Shown here piece after piece: positions 1 through 6,654 of a stretch of 45,984 nt of DNA. Where the stretch lies: contig JAABSH010000029.1 of NCBI GenBank assembly GCA_011390465.1, positions 1-45,984 of the forward strand. Reading direction: 5' to 3'. Origin of the DNA: Desulfobacteraceae bacterium. GTDB taxonomy: Bacteria > Desulfobacterota > Desulfobacteria > Desulfobacterales > Desulfosalsimonadaceae. Position numbers and translations under genes: made by a program. A model generated the notes under the pieces. The model worked only from the letters and a program-made list of their open reading frames with translations, was not told where the DNA came from and made no database searches. Position 1 is the stretch's first letter. Each line of letters starts with the position of its first letter.

Positions 1-165
1 GGTGGCTGCCCTGCCCGGCCGCCGGCGGTCCAGCATTTCCTGGATAATCGTTTCATTCATTTCAATACCAGGCGGGCATCCGTCGATTACCACACCGACG
101 GCCGGGCCGTGGGATTCGCCCCAGGTGGTGATGCAGAATAATTTGCCAAATGTATTTCCGGACAT
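1..165 (-). CDS. aroC: Chorismate synthase, N-terminal 55 residues (cut by window edge)
   Basis: Chorismate synthase converts EPSP to chorismate with reduced flavin, the last shared step of aromatic synthesis. Only the first 55 codons are inside the window. The peptide begins [10 protein letters not shown], continues with [12 protein letters not shown] and DGCPPG, and ends with LDRRRPG; these are the characteristic N-terminal signatures of the family. The ATG (165-163 on the minus strand) has a weak AGGGA about 12 bases upstream. The gene points the same way as the aromatic operon at 15376-19846 but is 15 kb from it with unrelated genes between, so it is probably transcribed separately. Identification is firm; the rest of the gene is not visible. 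Confidence 0.93.
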   Translation of the reverse strand, partial: MSGNTFGKLFCITTWGESHGPAVGVVIDGCPPGIEMNETIIQEMLDRRRPGRAAT

Positions 166-275
166 ACTTAATTCAATCCCTGTTAAGCTTTAATAATACA
201 AAAAAAATGGCCTTTACGAAATCAATCTGTTCGTTCCCACAGCAGCATGAGAACGAGAAATACCGGGATCTTTCC

Positions 276-343
276 GGGAGGGCATAAAGCCCTCCCCTAC
301 ATAGAAATCCGGTCATTATCCGTAGGGGCGGGGATTATCCCCG
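276..343. repeat. Composite palindromic repeat
   Basis: Two hairpins lie side by side: GGGAGGGC (276-283) with GCCCTCCC (289-296) across a 5-base loop, and CGGGGA (329-334) with TCCCCG (338-343) across 3 bases. An outer pair, CCCCTAC (294-300) and GTAGGGG (322-328), links them. The element adjoins the point where the neighbouring YgiT-like frame loses its family pattern, so insertion of this repeat may have broken that gene. It looks like a small mobile palindrome of the REP/MITE kind. Confidence 0.6.
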
Positions 344-473
344 ACCGTTGAAAACTTCCGGTACATTGATAAACAGGCAGCTCCTTGATGATCAAAATGG
401 TATTTTCATTCATTTTAAATGGAAGACTGGTAATGATGGCCTGCATTTCAGAACCACAAACATGACATTTCAT
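297..473 (-). pseudogene. Truncated YgiT-type zinc-finger (MqsA-like) gene
   Basis: Starting at MKCHVCGSEM, the frame follows the YgiT/MqsA-type zinc-finger pattern: a first CxxC pair, then SLPFKMNENTILIIKELPVYQC. Normally the last Cys is followed two residues later by another Cys to complete the zinc site. Here the codon for that final Cys is at 365-363, and downstream the frame reads into the palindromic element at 276-343 (TGSFQRSGIIPAP) and stops at 297. The second metal-binding pair is therefore incomplete. Family members are often antitoxins or regulators next to a toxin gene, and no intact partner is adjacent. An upstream in-frame start at 527 or 512 is possible but adds residues without family similarity. 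Called a pseudogene by inference; expression is unknown. Confidence 0.6.
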
Positions 474-535
474 AGTGATCGTTTCTTTTTGTTTAGAACT
501 CAAGTCATTCATGTTGCCTTGCCTCAAGGCCGTTT

Positions 536-584
536 GTAGTGTGCCCGTGAGGGCATATAATGTAACGCCTTACGGCGTCACTAC
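536..584. repeat. Nested palindromic repeat
   Basis: Outer arms GTAGTG (536-541) and CACTAC (579-584) enclose two inner hairpins, TGCCC/GGGCA (542-555) and ACGCC/GGCGT (565-578). This nested architecture is typical of small non-autonomous palindromic elements. It lies between two gene fragments. Confidence 0.55.
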
Positions 585-660
585 GAACCAGAGTACCCGG
601 GCTTGAGCGAAGTGGATAATCAGAATTTTTCATTGGAATATCAATAGATAATTCAGGCAT
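585..660 (-). pseudogene. Possible 5' gene fragment upstream of the YgiT remnant
   Basis: An ATG at 660-658 follows a weak AAGAG ribosome site and opens a frame reading MPELSIDIPMKNSDYPL before running into the nested palindrome at 536-584. The frame continues through the palindrome and stops near 507. I do not recognise a family. Its position just upstream of a zinc-finger antitoxin remnant would suit a small toxin or partner gene whose 3' part was lost, but that is only positional inference. Confidence 0.22.
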
Positions 661-779
661 CGTGATGCTCTTTACGTTATTTGAGTATTTTTTAAGATTC
701 TATGATTGCTTCATTGGGAATGAATATTTTCCCGATAGTTTGACAGGATGCCGCCAGCGGATTCTATGCCATGACAACT

Positions 780-1109
780 TTAATTTATAATTTCAATCAC
801 TTTGTTGATTACTTGATTCAACTTGGCTTTTTTGATGCTGCCTGCCCGATATAAAATGATATGCGTGTCTGCTGTGAATAAACGGTTTGGCCTTATATTG
901 CTTGACTGTTTCAGATTTCCAGAATGGAAATCAGCACCATCAAGCGGAACCGCATAGATATCAGATATGTTTTTGCTCGTTATCTGGCACAGGATGGCAT
1001 CATCTCCCTCAAGGGTGGTGAGAACAAGAGCTGGGCGCCGCTTTGCCTGACTCAGATCAGAGAAAGGGAATGGAATCACGACCACATCGCCCTTCATAAA
1101 TTTCGCCAT
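780..1109 (-). CDS. PemK/MazF-family toxin (endoribonuclease-like)
   Basis: This 109-residue protein has the PemK/MazF N-terminal signature: KGDVVVIPFPFSDLSQAKRRPALVL, quoted here in two parts as KGDVVVIPFPFSDL and SQAKRRPALVL. It continues with a Q-I-T-S motif and ends in a helix typical of the fold. Members cleave RNA in the cytoplasm and are held inactive by a partner antitoxin. The gene begins inside the last 16 bases of the upstream antitoxin gene (1094-1288), the usual translational coupling of a type II toxin-antitoxin operon in which the antitoxin is made first. The length is normal and no disruption is seen, so this pair appears intact although the genes on both sides are decayed. 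Target specificity cannot be read from the sequence. Confidence 0.85.
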   Translation of the reverse strand: MAKFMKGDVVVIPFPFSDLSQAKRRPALVLTTLEGDDAILCQITSKNISDIYAVPLDGADFHSGNLKQSSNIRPNRLFTADTHIILYRAGSIKKAKLNQVINKVIEIIN

Positions 1110-1288
1110 GCTTCATCCTCTTCCGGGTTCAGCCAATCCTTTCCTAAAGAGAATTCGCTTATTAATGCGGTATCCAGGTTGGCTCGAATGGTCTTTGCTT
1201 TCAGAAAATATAGAAAATTGAGTACCTCGGAGAGGAGTGGTTCAGGGACTTCCTCAATCTCATTTATAAGTTGTTCTTTTGTGTTCAC
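1094..1288 (-). CDS. Antitoxin of the PemK/MazF-like pair (DUF2281-like)
   Basis: A 64-residue protein with a GTG start at 1288, preceded by GAGG nine bases upstream. The N-terminal helix (QLINEIEEVPEPLLSEVLNF) and the C-terminal acidic tail LNPEEDEAWRNL match the small DUF2281-type proteins encoded ahead of PemK or PIN toxins. It overlaps the toxin gene by 16 bases. By analogy it binds and neutralises the toxin and may repress the operon. The same reading frame continues upstream through the HicB-like remnant at 1289-1405 without a stop until a TAA at 1397-1399, so a gene fusion or deletion created this junction. The antitoxin role is inferred from family and context. Confidence 0.75.
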   Translation of the reverse strand: MNTKEQLINEIEEVPEPLLSEVLNFLYFLKAKTIRANLDTALISEFSLGKDWLNPEEDEAWRNL

Positions 1289-1405
1289 GGGGCTACCCTC
1301 ATTTACAGATTTTATATATGTCTTATCTTGGTCTGGAGAATAGAACTCAAAATAATCGGGCTCCTCCGTCGCTTCGATTATTAATGAATATGGTAATTAA
1401 CTCAT
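1289..1405 (-). pseudogene. HicB-like small protein remnant with stop at codon 3
   Basis: An ATG at 1405-1403 sits nine bases after a good AAGGAG site, but the third codon is TAA (1399-1397). Beyond the stop the frame reads LPYSLIIEATEEPDYFEFYSPD, quoted as LPYSLIIEATEEP and DYFEFYSPD. From memory this matches the start of a family of small HicB-like proteins that begin MSELPYS, so the stop probably replaces a Glu codon. After FYSPD the similarity ends and the frame runs straight into the antitoxin at 1288. A strong ribosome site, a nonsense codon and a lost 3' part make this a clear relic. The family name is from recall and unverified. Confidence 0.5.
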
Positions 1406-1561
1406 CTCTGTTTTCTCCTTGTGGTCACTGGATTTCACTTTTGCACTTCCACATAAACCATAAACAGTGATAAAAGGCGGATTTTTAGCCCGGGTAAATA
1501 TATGCTAACGATCTGTTTAAAGTATTTCAAGAAGCTTTTTTATCAAAAAATTATAATTTCA

Positions 1562-1798
1562 CCAGGGTAAATTTGTTTTATTCAATTTATTTGACGGGCA
1601 CAGTGGCCCGCCCTCCGCAAAATCAAACGCTGTGGCCCCACGGTAAATTTGTTCTGCCTTTTTTAAGGCAGGCACGGTGGCCTGCCCTACGAACCGGTCA
1701 AGGTCTCCACGCGTCGTAGGGGCGGCCACCGTGCCGTCCTGCAATATGACAAAAGACCTATGGTTATAGGCTTTGGGGGTAGAACAAATTTACCCTGG
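1562..1798. repeat. MITE-like composite with 16-bp inverted ends and a GGCACGGTGGCC palindrome
   Basis: A perfect 16-bp inverted pair (CCAGGGTAAATTTGTT at 1562-1577 and its complement at 1783-1798) bounds about 237 bases. Inside is a near-perfect 22-bp inverted repeat (1671-1692 and 1714-1735, two mismatches) whose outer part is GGCACGGTGGCC. A degenerate copy of the same palindrome lies around 1602-1650, and a third GGTAAATTTGTT copy near 1643. No transposase is encoded. Related palindromes occur at 3177-3247 and 14681-14733. The rest of 1406-2066 holds the two elements listed next and otherwise nothing I recognise. Confidence 0.6.
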
Positions 1799-1867
1799 CT
1801 GTGGCCCAATTATAATTTTTCGGCCCCATGGGTTCCCACGGAGATCGTTGAAATGAAAAAATATGGA

Positions 1868-1886
1868 TGCCGGATCAAATCCGACA
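1868..1886. repeat. Short hairpin repeat
   Basis: TGCCGGAT (1868-1875) and ATCCGACA (1879-1886) form a 3-base-loop hairpin with one mismatch, followed by TGACGG. This resembles a short dispersed palindrome common in proteobacterial intergenic DNA. It has no visible function here. Confidence 0.35.
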
Positions 1887-1972
1887 TGACGGAGATTTTA
1901 TTTCAAGTGGCTGCTCCTGAGTTTCCACAGAAACCGTGAGAACGAGTAAAACCAGAACCAAAAAATCCGCGC

Positions 1973-2023
1973 AATCCGTGAAATCCGTGTCCAAATCTTT
2001 TTTTGACGCGGATTTCACGGATT
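1973..2023. repeat. Inverted repeat downstream of panE
   Basis: 19-bp arms (1973-1991 and 2005-2023) pair with one mismatch across a 13-base T-rich loop, built from the word ATCCGTGAAATCCGTG. The arm word is itself a tandem of a shorter unit. It lies 43 bases beyond the panE stop, so it could stabilise or end that transcript, but it lacks a clear U-run and is more likely a dispersed repeat. Confidence 0.5.
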
Positions 2024-2066
2024 TCACGGATCTTATATTTTCAAATACACTGATACTTCATCACAA

Positions 2067-2996
2067 TCATTTTCGGTTTCTCCAGTCCAGAAAATCAAGC
2101 TGGCTGGCCAGGATTCGGGATGCCGGCATGTCATGGCCTTTTGCTTGCACCGCGCGGATGGGGCGCCAGTAAATGCTGTCAATTTCAAGGGGCCTGCATG
2201 CCTCGTAATCCAGCTTCATGCTGGGCCGGTATTCCACCATTTTCTCGGTCGCTGCAAGCATGAGATCCACAAAACCATCATCAATATCATACCCGCATAC
2301 CCTGGCACCGCCAATGACTTCCCGCATAATTTCCGCGACCATGGACCGGGCCGCATCATTTTTCATGATCAAATCCGTTGTCGCGTCCAGTATCACAGTG
2401 GTACCGTTAAACGCCATGTTCCACACCAGTTTTTCCCAGCGCGCTTTGCCAAGAGACGGCTCAAGCTGCACTGGAATTTTGGCTTTTGAAAAAATATCCG
2501 CCATCATTTTCAGTTTATCAGTAACACCGGCCGGTGCGTCATTTGTCTGATACTGGCCCAGGCGAATGCTGCCATAGTCCAGATGGCGGATATGGCCGGG
2601 ACCGATTTTATTGGAGCAGAGAAAACAAAGCCCGCCCATAACAATTGCTTCTGGCACGATATCCGCGATTTCTTTTTCAACACCCAGCCCGTTTTGCAGC
2701 AGCACAACACTGGTGCCGGGCATTGTGACGGCAGGAAGCATCGCGTGCAGCTGGTGGTTGTGAATGGTTTTTAACGCAACAATAAGAATATCGCATTCCG
2801 GCATTTCTTTGGGGCTGAGGTAGCATTTCACATGGTCCAGTTTAAAATCACCGTTTTTGGATTCCACCCGCAGACCGTTTTGCTTTACATGATCAAAATC
2901 GCTTCGCAGCAAAAAATGCACATCAAATCCGTTTTTTGCAAGCAGGGCACCATAATATCCGCCCACCGCACCGGTACCGACAACTCCGATTTTCAC
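2067..2996 (-). CDS. panE: 2-dehydropantoate 2-reductase (ketopantoate reductase)
   Basis: Reduces 2-dehydropantoate to pantoate with NADPH on the route to pantothenate and coenzyme A, in the cytoplasm. The 309-residue protein begins with a Rossmann GxGxxG motif (GVVGTGAVGGYYGALL), has LLQNG in the middle and the catalytic-lysine segment KARWEKLVWNMAFN. The C-terminal substrate segment SMKLDYEACRPLEIDSI corresponds to the SM-D--R-TEID motif of the family. Length is usual. The start is GTG at 2996, preceded by GGAGG at seven bases. No other pantothenate gene is near, and some panE-like proteins act on other 2-oxo acids, so the exact substrate is less certain than the family. Confidence 0.88.
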   Translation of the reverse strand: MKIGVVGTGAVGGYYGALLAKNGFDVHFLLRSDFDHVKQNGLRVESKNGDFKLDHVKCYLSPKEMPECDILIVALKTIHNHQLHAMLPAVTMPGTSVVLLQNGLGVEKEIADIVPEAIVMGGLCFLCSNKIGPGHIRHLDYGSIRLGQYQTNDAPAGVTDKLKMMADIFSKAKIPVQLEPSLGKARWEKLVWNMAFNGTTVILDATTDLIMKNDAARSMVAEIMREVIGGARVCGYDIDDGFVDLMLAATEKMVEYRPSMKLDYEACRPLEIDSIYWRPIRAVQAKGHDMPASRILASQLDFLDWRNRK

Positions 2997-3176
2997 TTAA
3001 AACCTCCTCTAAAAAGTCAGATCTTCGTCAATTCCTTTGCATTAAAAAAAACCTTAAAAGATGACAAGTAAAACTTTTCATACCAGATAGAAAAAAATTC
3101 CTTGGAAAAATTTATAAAACAGTGATAATTATTTGGTTTATAATTTGACAAATTGCCTATTCGTCTATTACCGGCA

Positions 3177-3247
3177 GGCACGGTGGCCTGCCCCGCAAAA
3201 TTTGGTGGCTGCTTTGCCGGCAGGCACTGCAACTTGAAAGACCGTGC
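3177..3247. repeat. Partly decayed copy of the GGCACGGTGGCC palindrome
   Basis: GGCACGGTGGCC at 3177-3188 is followed by GGCAGGC-type repeats and a shortened opposite arm (ACCGTGCC at 3240-3247). It fills much of the 281-base gap between panE and the pilT-like gene and ends about 20 bases before that gene's ribosome site, so it is probably in the 5' untranslated region. Confidence 0.5.
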
Positions 3248-3277
3248 CAACCCACGGTTAAGCCAAGGAGGTCTATC

Positions 3278-4879
3278 ATGCCAAGTGCGGCCAAAAAGAC
3301 AAGAATCAATCCAACGCCCAAAGGCCTTTTGGGCGAAGAACTGATTCACTCCGGGCTGATTACCCGGGAACAGCTGGAAAAAGCGCTTCATCGCCGCTCC
3401 CAGGTGGACATGCCCCTGGGCTCCCTTCTTATTCGAATGGGATTTGTCACCACGGATAATATGCTGAATTTTCTTTCAAAAAAATTCGGCGTGCCTGCGG
3501 TCAATATTTTCAAGGAAACCATCAGCCAGGATGTTATTGACATGGTTCCCCTTGAAAAAATCAAGCAGTATAAAATTTTGCCGGTTGCATCTGCAGGACA
3601 TACCCTGACCCTTGGCATGGTCAGCCCTCAGGATTTTATGACCATCAGTGATCTGGAATTCACCATGGGCGTAAAAATCAAACCCGTGATTGTTCCTTTT
3701 TTTATGATGGAAGCAGCCTTAAGCCTTTTATCCTCCAGTTTTGAAGGCGGCATTGACGGAAAAACCGTTGAAAGTGTTGCCATGGAAGACAAAAGTGAAA
3801 CCCAGACATCACCTAAAATTGAATCCCTGCTGCATTATCTTGTTAAAACCGAAGGCAGTGACATGCTTCTGACCGCGGGCGTGCCGCCATCTGTAAAAAT
3901 AAGCAACCAGGTCAAGCGGCTTGCCACGGTTTCCCTGACCCCGGCGGATTGTGAGCTGTATGCCCGGGAATTGCTGGCCAACAGAGATGAAGACTGGGAA
4001 AAATTTTTGAAAACCAATGATCTGGATATTGCCCTCACCTACCCCAATCTCGGCCGTTTCAGAATTAATTTTTATCGGCAGCGGAATTCCATTTCCATCA
4101 CAATTCGCCGGCTCAACGATCGGCTGCCGTCACTGAAAGATCTCCGTCTGCCGGACTGGATTCGGGACTATGCCTTAAAGCCCCAGGGTTTGATTCTGAT
4201 TTCCGGCCCGGCCGGGCATGGCAAGTCCACCACCCTGTGCGCCATGGTGGATATTATCAACACCACCCGGCGCTGCAATATTGTTACCCTGGAAGATCCC
4301 ATTGAATATTTGCACAAACACAAAAAAAGCAATATCAACCAGCGGGAAATCGGCAGGGATACGCCATCCTTTGAAAAAGGCATGAGTGCGATCTTCCGGC
4401 AGTCTCCGGATGTTATTGTGGTGGGCGAGCTGCGGGACACGGAATCTTTTGAAATCGCACTGCGGGCCGCCAGCACCGGCCATCTGGTGCTCAGCACCAT
4501 GAATGCCGCCAATTCCACGGCAGTCATCCGCACCATTGTCAATATGTTTCAGGAAAATCATCAAAAGCTTATCACCCTGCTGCTGGCAGATTCCCTGCTC
4601 ATGTCCCTTGCCCAGCGCCTGGTGCCCACCAGAGGGAAAGATTCCCTGGTTCTGGCCCTGGAACGGTTTACCAATTCCAACCGCATTGCAAACCTGATCC
4701 GGGAAGGAAAACTGCATCAGATCCGTTCCCAGATGGAAACCGGGTGCGAAGAGTTCACCCCGCTGGATTTTTCCCTGGCAGAGCTTTACAAAGAAGGAAA
4801 AATTGATTTTGAAGACGGCCTGACCTATTCCATCAACAAAAATCTTTATCAGGATATCACCGGCATTAAAGTCGGTTAA
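3278..4879 (+). CDS. PilT/GspE-type secretion ATPase with MshEN-like N-terminal domain
   Basis: A 533-residue protein in two parts. Residues about 15-150 resemble the MshEN/GspE N-terminal domain (LLGEELIHSGLITREQLEKAL, here as LLGEELIHSGLITRE and QLEKAL, followed by PLGSLLIRMGFV). Residues about 175-500 are a PilT-like hexameric ATPase: Walker A GPAGHGKST at 310-318, Asp box TLEDPIEY, Walker B VIVVGELRD at 379-387. In the His box (STGHLVLSTMNAANS) the second usual His is Asn. PilT proteins drive type IV pilus retraction at the inner membrane; MshEN domains in relatives bind cyclic di-GMP, but the leading Arg of that motif is Leu here. The start has AAGGAGG seven bases upstream. No other pilus genes are nearby. 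The exact role (retraction, twitching regulation) is open. Confidence 0.85.
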   Translation: MPSAAKKTRINPTPKGLLGEELIHSGLITREQLEKALHRRSQVDMPLGSLLIRMGFVTTDNMLNFLSKKFGVPAVNIFKETISQDVIDMVPLEKIKQYKILPVASAGHTLTLGMVSPQDFMTISDLEFTMGVKIKPVIVPFFMMEAALSLLSSSFEGGIDGKTVESVAMEDKSETQTSPKIESLLHYLVKTEGSDMLLTAGVPPSVKISNQVKRLATVSLTPADCELYARELLANRDEDWEKFLKTNDLDIALTYPNLGRFRINFYRQRNSISITIRRLNDRLPSLKDLRLPDWIRDYALKPQGLILISGPAGHGKSTTLCAMVDIINTTRRCNIVTLEDPIEYLHKHKKSNINQREIGRDTPSFEKGMSAIFRQSPDVIVVGELRDTESFEIALRAASTGHLVLSTMNAANSTAVIRTIVNMFQENHQKLITLLLADSLLMSLAQRLVPTRGKDSLVLALERFTNSNRIANLIREGKLHQIRSQMETGCEEFTPLDFSLAELYKEGKIDFEDGLTYSINKNLYQDITGIKVG

Positions 4880-4882
4880 CGG

Positions 4883-5608
4883 ATGAAAACCGCGATTCTT
4901 TCGGATATTCACGGCAATGCCACTGCGCTGGATGCGGTATTAAAGGATGTGGACCAGCAGGCCTGCGATCAGATTATCAGCCTGGGAGATAATATCGGAT
5001 ATGGGCCGGAACCGGAAAACGTAATTCATATGCTCCAGGCCCGGAATATTCCGTCTGTCACCGGAAATCATGAGCTTGGCGCTACCCGGCCGGATTTTCT
5101 GCTCCTGTTCAACCCGGTGGCCAGAACATCCATTGAAATGACCATTTCCATGCTTTCAGCGGCCAGCCTTGCCTGGATCCGGCGGTTTCCCAATGTCCTG
5201 ATCAAAGACAATCTGCGGTTTGTTCATGGATTTCCGCCGGAATCCCCCACCAAATATCTGTTTGAAGTTTCAGATGCTGAAATCCGGCAGACAATGATGC
5301 AGATGAAAGAATTCTGCTGCTTTATCGGCCATACCCATGACCTTGAAATGATCGTGCTGGACAATGACCGTCTCATCCGCCGTCCCCTGTTGCAGGGAGT
5401 GTATCTGCTTTCACCGGAGAATAAATATATTATCAATGCCGGCAGTGTGGGCCAGCCCCGGGACGGCAACTGCCAGGCAAAATATGTGGTATGGGATTCC
5501 GAAAAATACGAACTGACCCTCCGGTTTATCACCTATAATATCGCGGATACGGTTAAAAAAATTTACAAAGCCGGCCTGCCGGAGCAGCATGCCCTGCGTA
5601 TTATGTAA
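4883..5608 (+). CDS. Calcineurin-like metallophosphoesterase (YfcE/MJ0936 type)
   Basis: 241 residues with the full two-metal phosphoesterase motif set: DIHGN near the N-terminus, GDNIGYGPEP, GNHE, GHTH, and the family ending NAGSVGQPRDGN. Proteins of this type hydrolyse phosphodiesters or phosphomonoesters in the cytoplasm; natural substrates are mostly unknown. It starts three bases after the pilT-like stop, so the two are almost certainly one transcript, but a shared function is not established. It ends in a bidirectional terminator shared with the LysM gene. Confidence 0.88.
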   Translation: MKTAILSDIHGNATALDAVLKDVDQQACDQIISLGDNIGYGPEPENVIHMLQARNIPSVTGNHELGATRPDFLLLFNPVARTSIEMTISMLSAASLAWIRRFPNVLIKDNLRFVHGFPPESPTKYLFEVSDAEIRQTMMQMKEFCCFIGHTHDLEMIVLDNDRLIRRPLLQGVYLLSPENKYIINAGSVGQPRDGNCQAKYVVWDSEKYELTLRFITYNIADTVKKIYKAGLPEQHALRIM

Positions 5609-5629
5609 AAAACCCGCATCAGGGTTTTT
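5607..5629. terminator. Bidirectional rho-independent terminator
   Basis: AAAAACCC and GGGTTTTT pair across a GCATCA loop, with a T-run on each strand. The plus-strand phosphoesterase stop is just upstream, and the stop codon of the minus-strand LysM gene (5619-5621) is in the loop, so a single hairpin ends both converging transcripts. Confidence 0.75.
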
Positions 5630-6494
5630 CCTTTTTGACAATCAGCTCCTGGCCCACATGAATCAGCAGGTCGTCTTTTTTCATGTCATTGAGTGCCTGC
5701 AATTCCGCTACGGTGATGCCGTAATTTCTTGAAATCCGGTACAGGGTTTCTCCTTTTTCCACCCGATGAAAAATCAGTTTGACAGGTTCGGATTTTATTT
5801 TTTCCGAAACCGTCACGGTTGTCGGGGCGGGCGCTGGCTTCGGCGTGGCTGTCGGCATAACTGCAGATGGTGCGGGTTTTTTCTCAGGCACGGGTTTCCG
5901 GGACGGTTGTGATGCTGTTTCCGGCTTTGCGACCTTTTCCGGCGGTGCCGGCAAAATCGTTTCCTCAATAATGGCGGGTTTTGCTTTTTCAGGTGTCACG
6001 ACGGCCGGTGCCTTTGCGGTAGCCGACGGCGTGGCGGGTACCGGCGCAGTGACAGACGCGGATGCCTGACCCGTGGAACCGGCCGGTTTTTGTTCAAATT
6101 TTCCTTCAATTTTTTTCTCAAGGGCGTCCATGGATTTCATGGTTTCCGTAATCACTTCCGCATTGGATTTAATCCAGTTGACCAGCTGCTGATATTGCAC
6201 CGGATGATCCGCGGGATCATATTCACGCACATCTCCTGCTTCCGGCCCCAGGGTGTTAATTTTTTTTTCCAGCTGATCCAGGCGAGATACGATGTGTTTG
6301 TAATCCTCAAGGGTCACCTGGTTTTTCCGGGGCATGAACAGAACAAAAAGAATAACCATGGCGATCAGGCCGGCCCCCATCAGAATAATGGGAAGTTCCA
6401 GCCGGTCAAAGATTCTGCCGGATTTGCCGCTCTGAAAAGAAGTGTAAGGGGAATCTTCGGTGGTGTTTAAATCTGAATCTGTTTTCCAGTCCAT
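5619..6494 (-). CDS. Single-pass membrane protein with C-terminal LysM domain
   Basis: 291 residues: a polar N-terminus, one transmembrane helix at about 34-53 (LPIILMGAGLIAMVILFVLF), a helical probable coiled coil (about 60-150), a long Pro/Ala/Lys-rich linker (about 150-235), and a LysM domain at about 241-288 (VEKGETLYRISRNYGITVAEL and VGQELIV). LysM binds peptidoglycan glycan strands. With no cleavable signal, the protein probably stays in the inner membrane with the LysM domain reaching the cell wall. The Pro-Ala linker would span periplasm. It lies between the phosphoesterase and the M29 peptidase but in opposite orientation to both. The partner and specific function are unknown. Confidence 0.75.
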   Translation of the reverse strand: MDWKTDSDLNTTEDSPYTSFQSGKSGRIFDRLELPIILMGAGLIAMVILFVLFMPRKNQVTLEDYKHIVSRLDQLEKKINTLGPEAGDVREYDPADHPVQYQQLVNWIKSNAEVITETMKSMDALEKKIEGKFEQKPAGSTGQASASVTAPVPATPSATAKAPAVVTPEKAKPAIIEETILPAPPEKVAKPETASQPSRKPVPEKKPAPSAVMPTATPKPAPAPTTVTVSEKIKSEPVKLIFHRVEKGETLYRISRNYGITVAELQALNDMKKDDLLIHVGQELIVKKEKP

Positions 6495-6538
6495 GCTGCC
6501 TCCATTTTAGTGTATCTTTGACCATTTTCACTGCCGCC

Positions 6539-6567
6539 TTGACCTTGGCAGGTTTTTTCTCTATGCT
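6539..6567 (+). promoter_or_regulatory. Candidate sigma-70 promoter for the M29-manA-que cluster
   Basis: TTGACC at 6539-6544 and TATGCT at 6562-6567 are separated by 17 bases, in the divergent gap between the LysM gene and the M29 peptidase. The -10 match is only four of six. No other plausible start of the long plus-strand cluster was seen. Confidence 0.35.
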
Positions 6568-6654
6568 CGAAAACACAAAATAAACTATCAGTTTGATTCT
6601 GTAAAGCCGAAAAAGCCGAAAAATCCGGAAACAACGTCCAGGAGAAAATCGCCC

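Noticed and set aside
924-1343. 139-codon open frame on the plus strand
   Set aside because: Antisense to the toxin-antitoxin pair.
1559-1744. 61-codon open frame on the minus strand
   Set aside because: Made entirely of the palindromic repeat; no ribosome site.
1973-2023. Rho-independent terminator for panE
   Set aside because: Good hairpin but no U-run after the 3' arm; kept as a repeat.
4175-4912. 245-codon open frame on the minus strand
   Set aside because: Antisense to the pilT-like gene and without family likeness.
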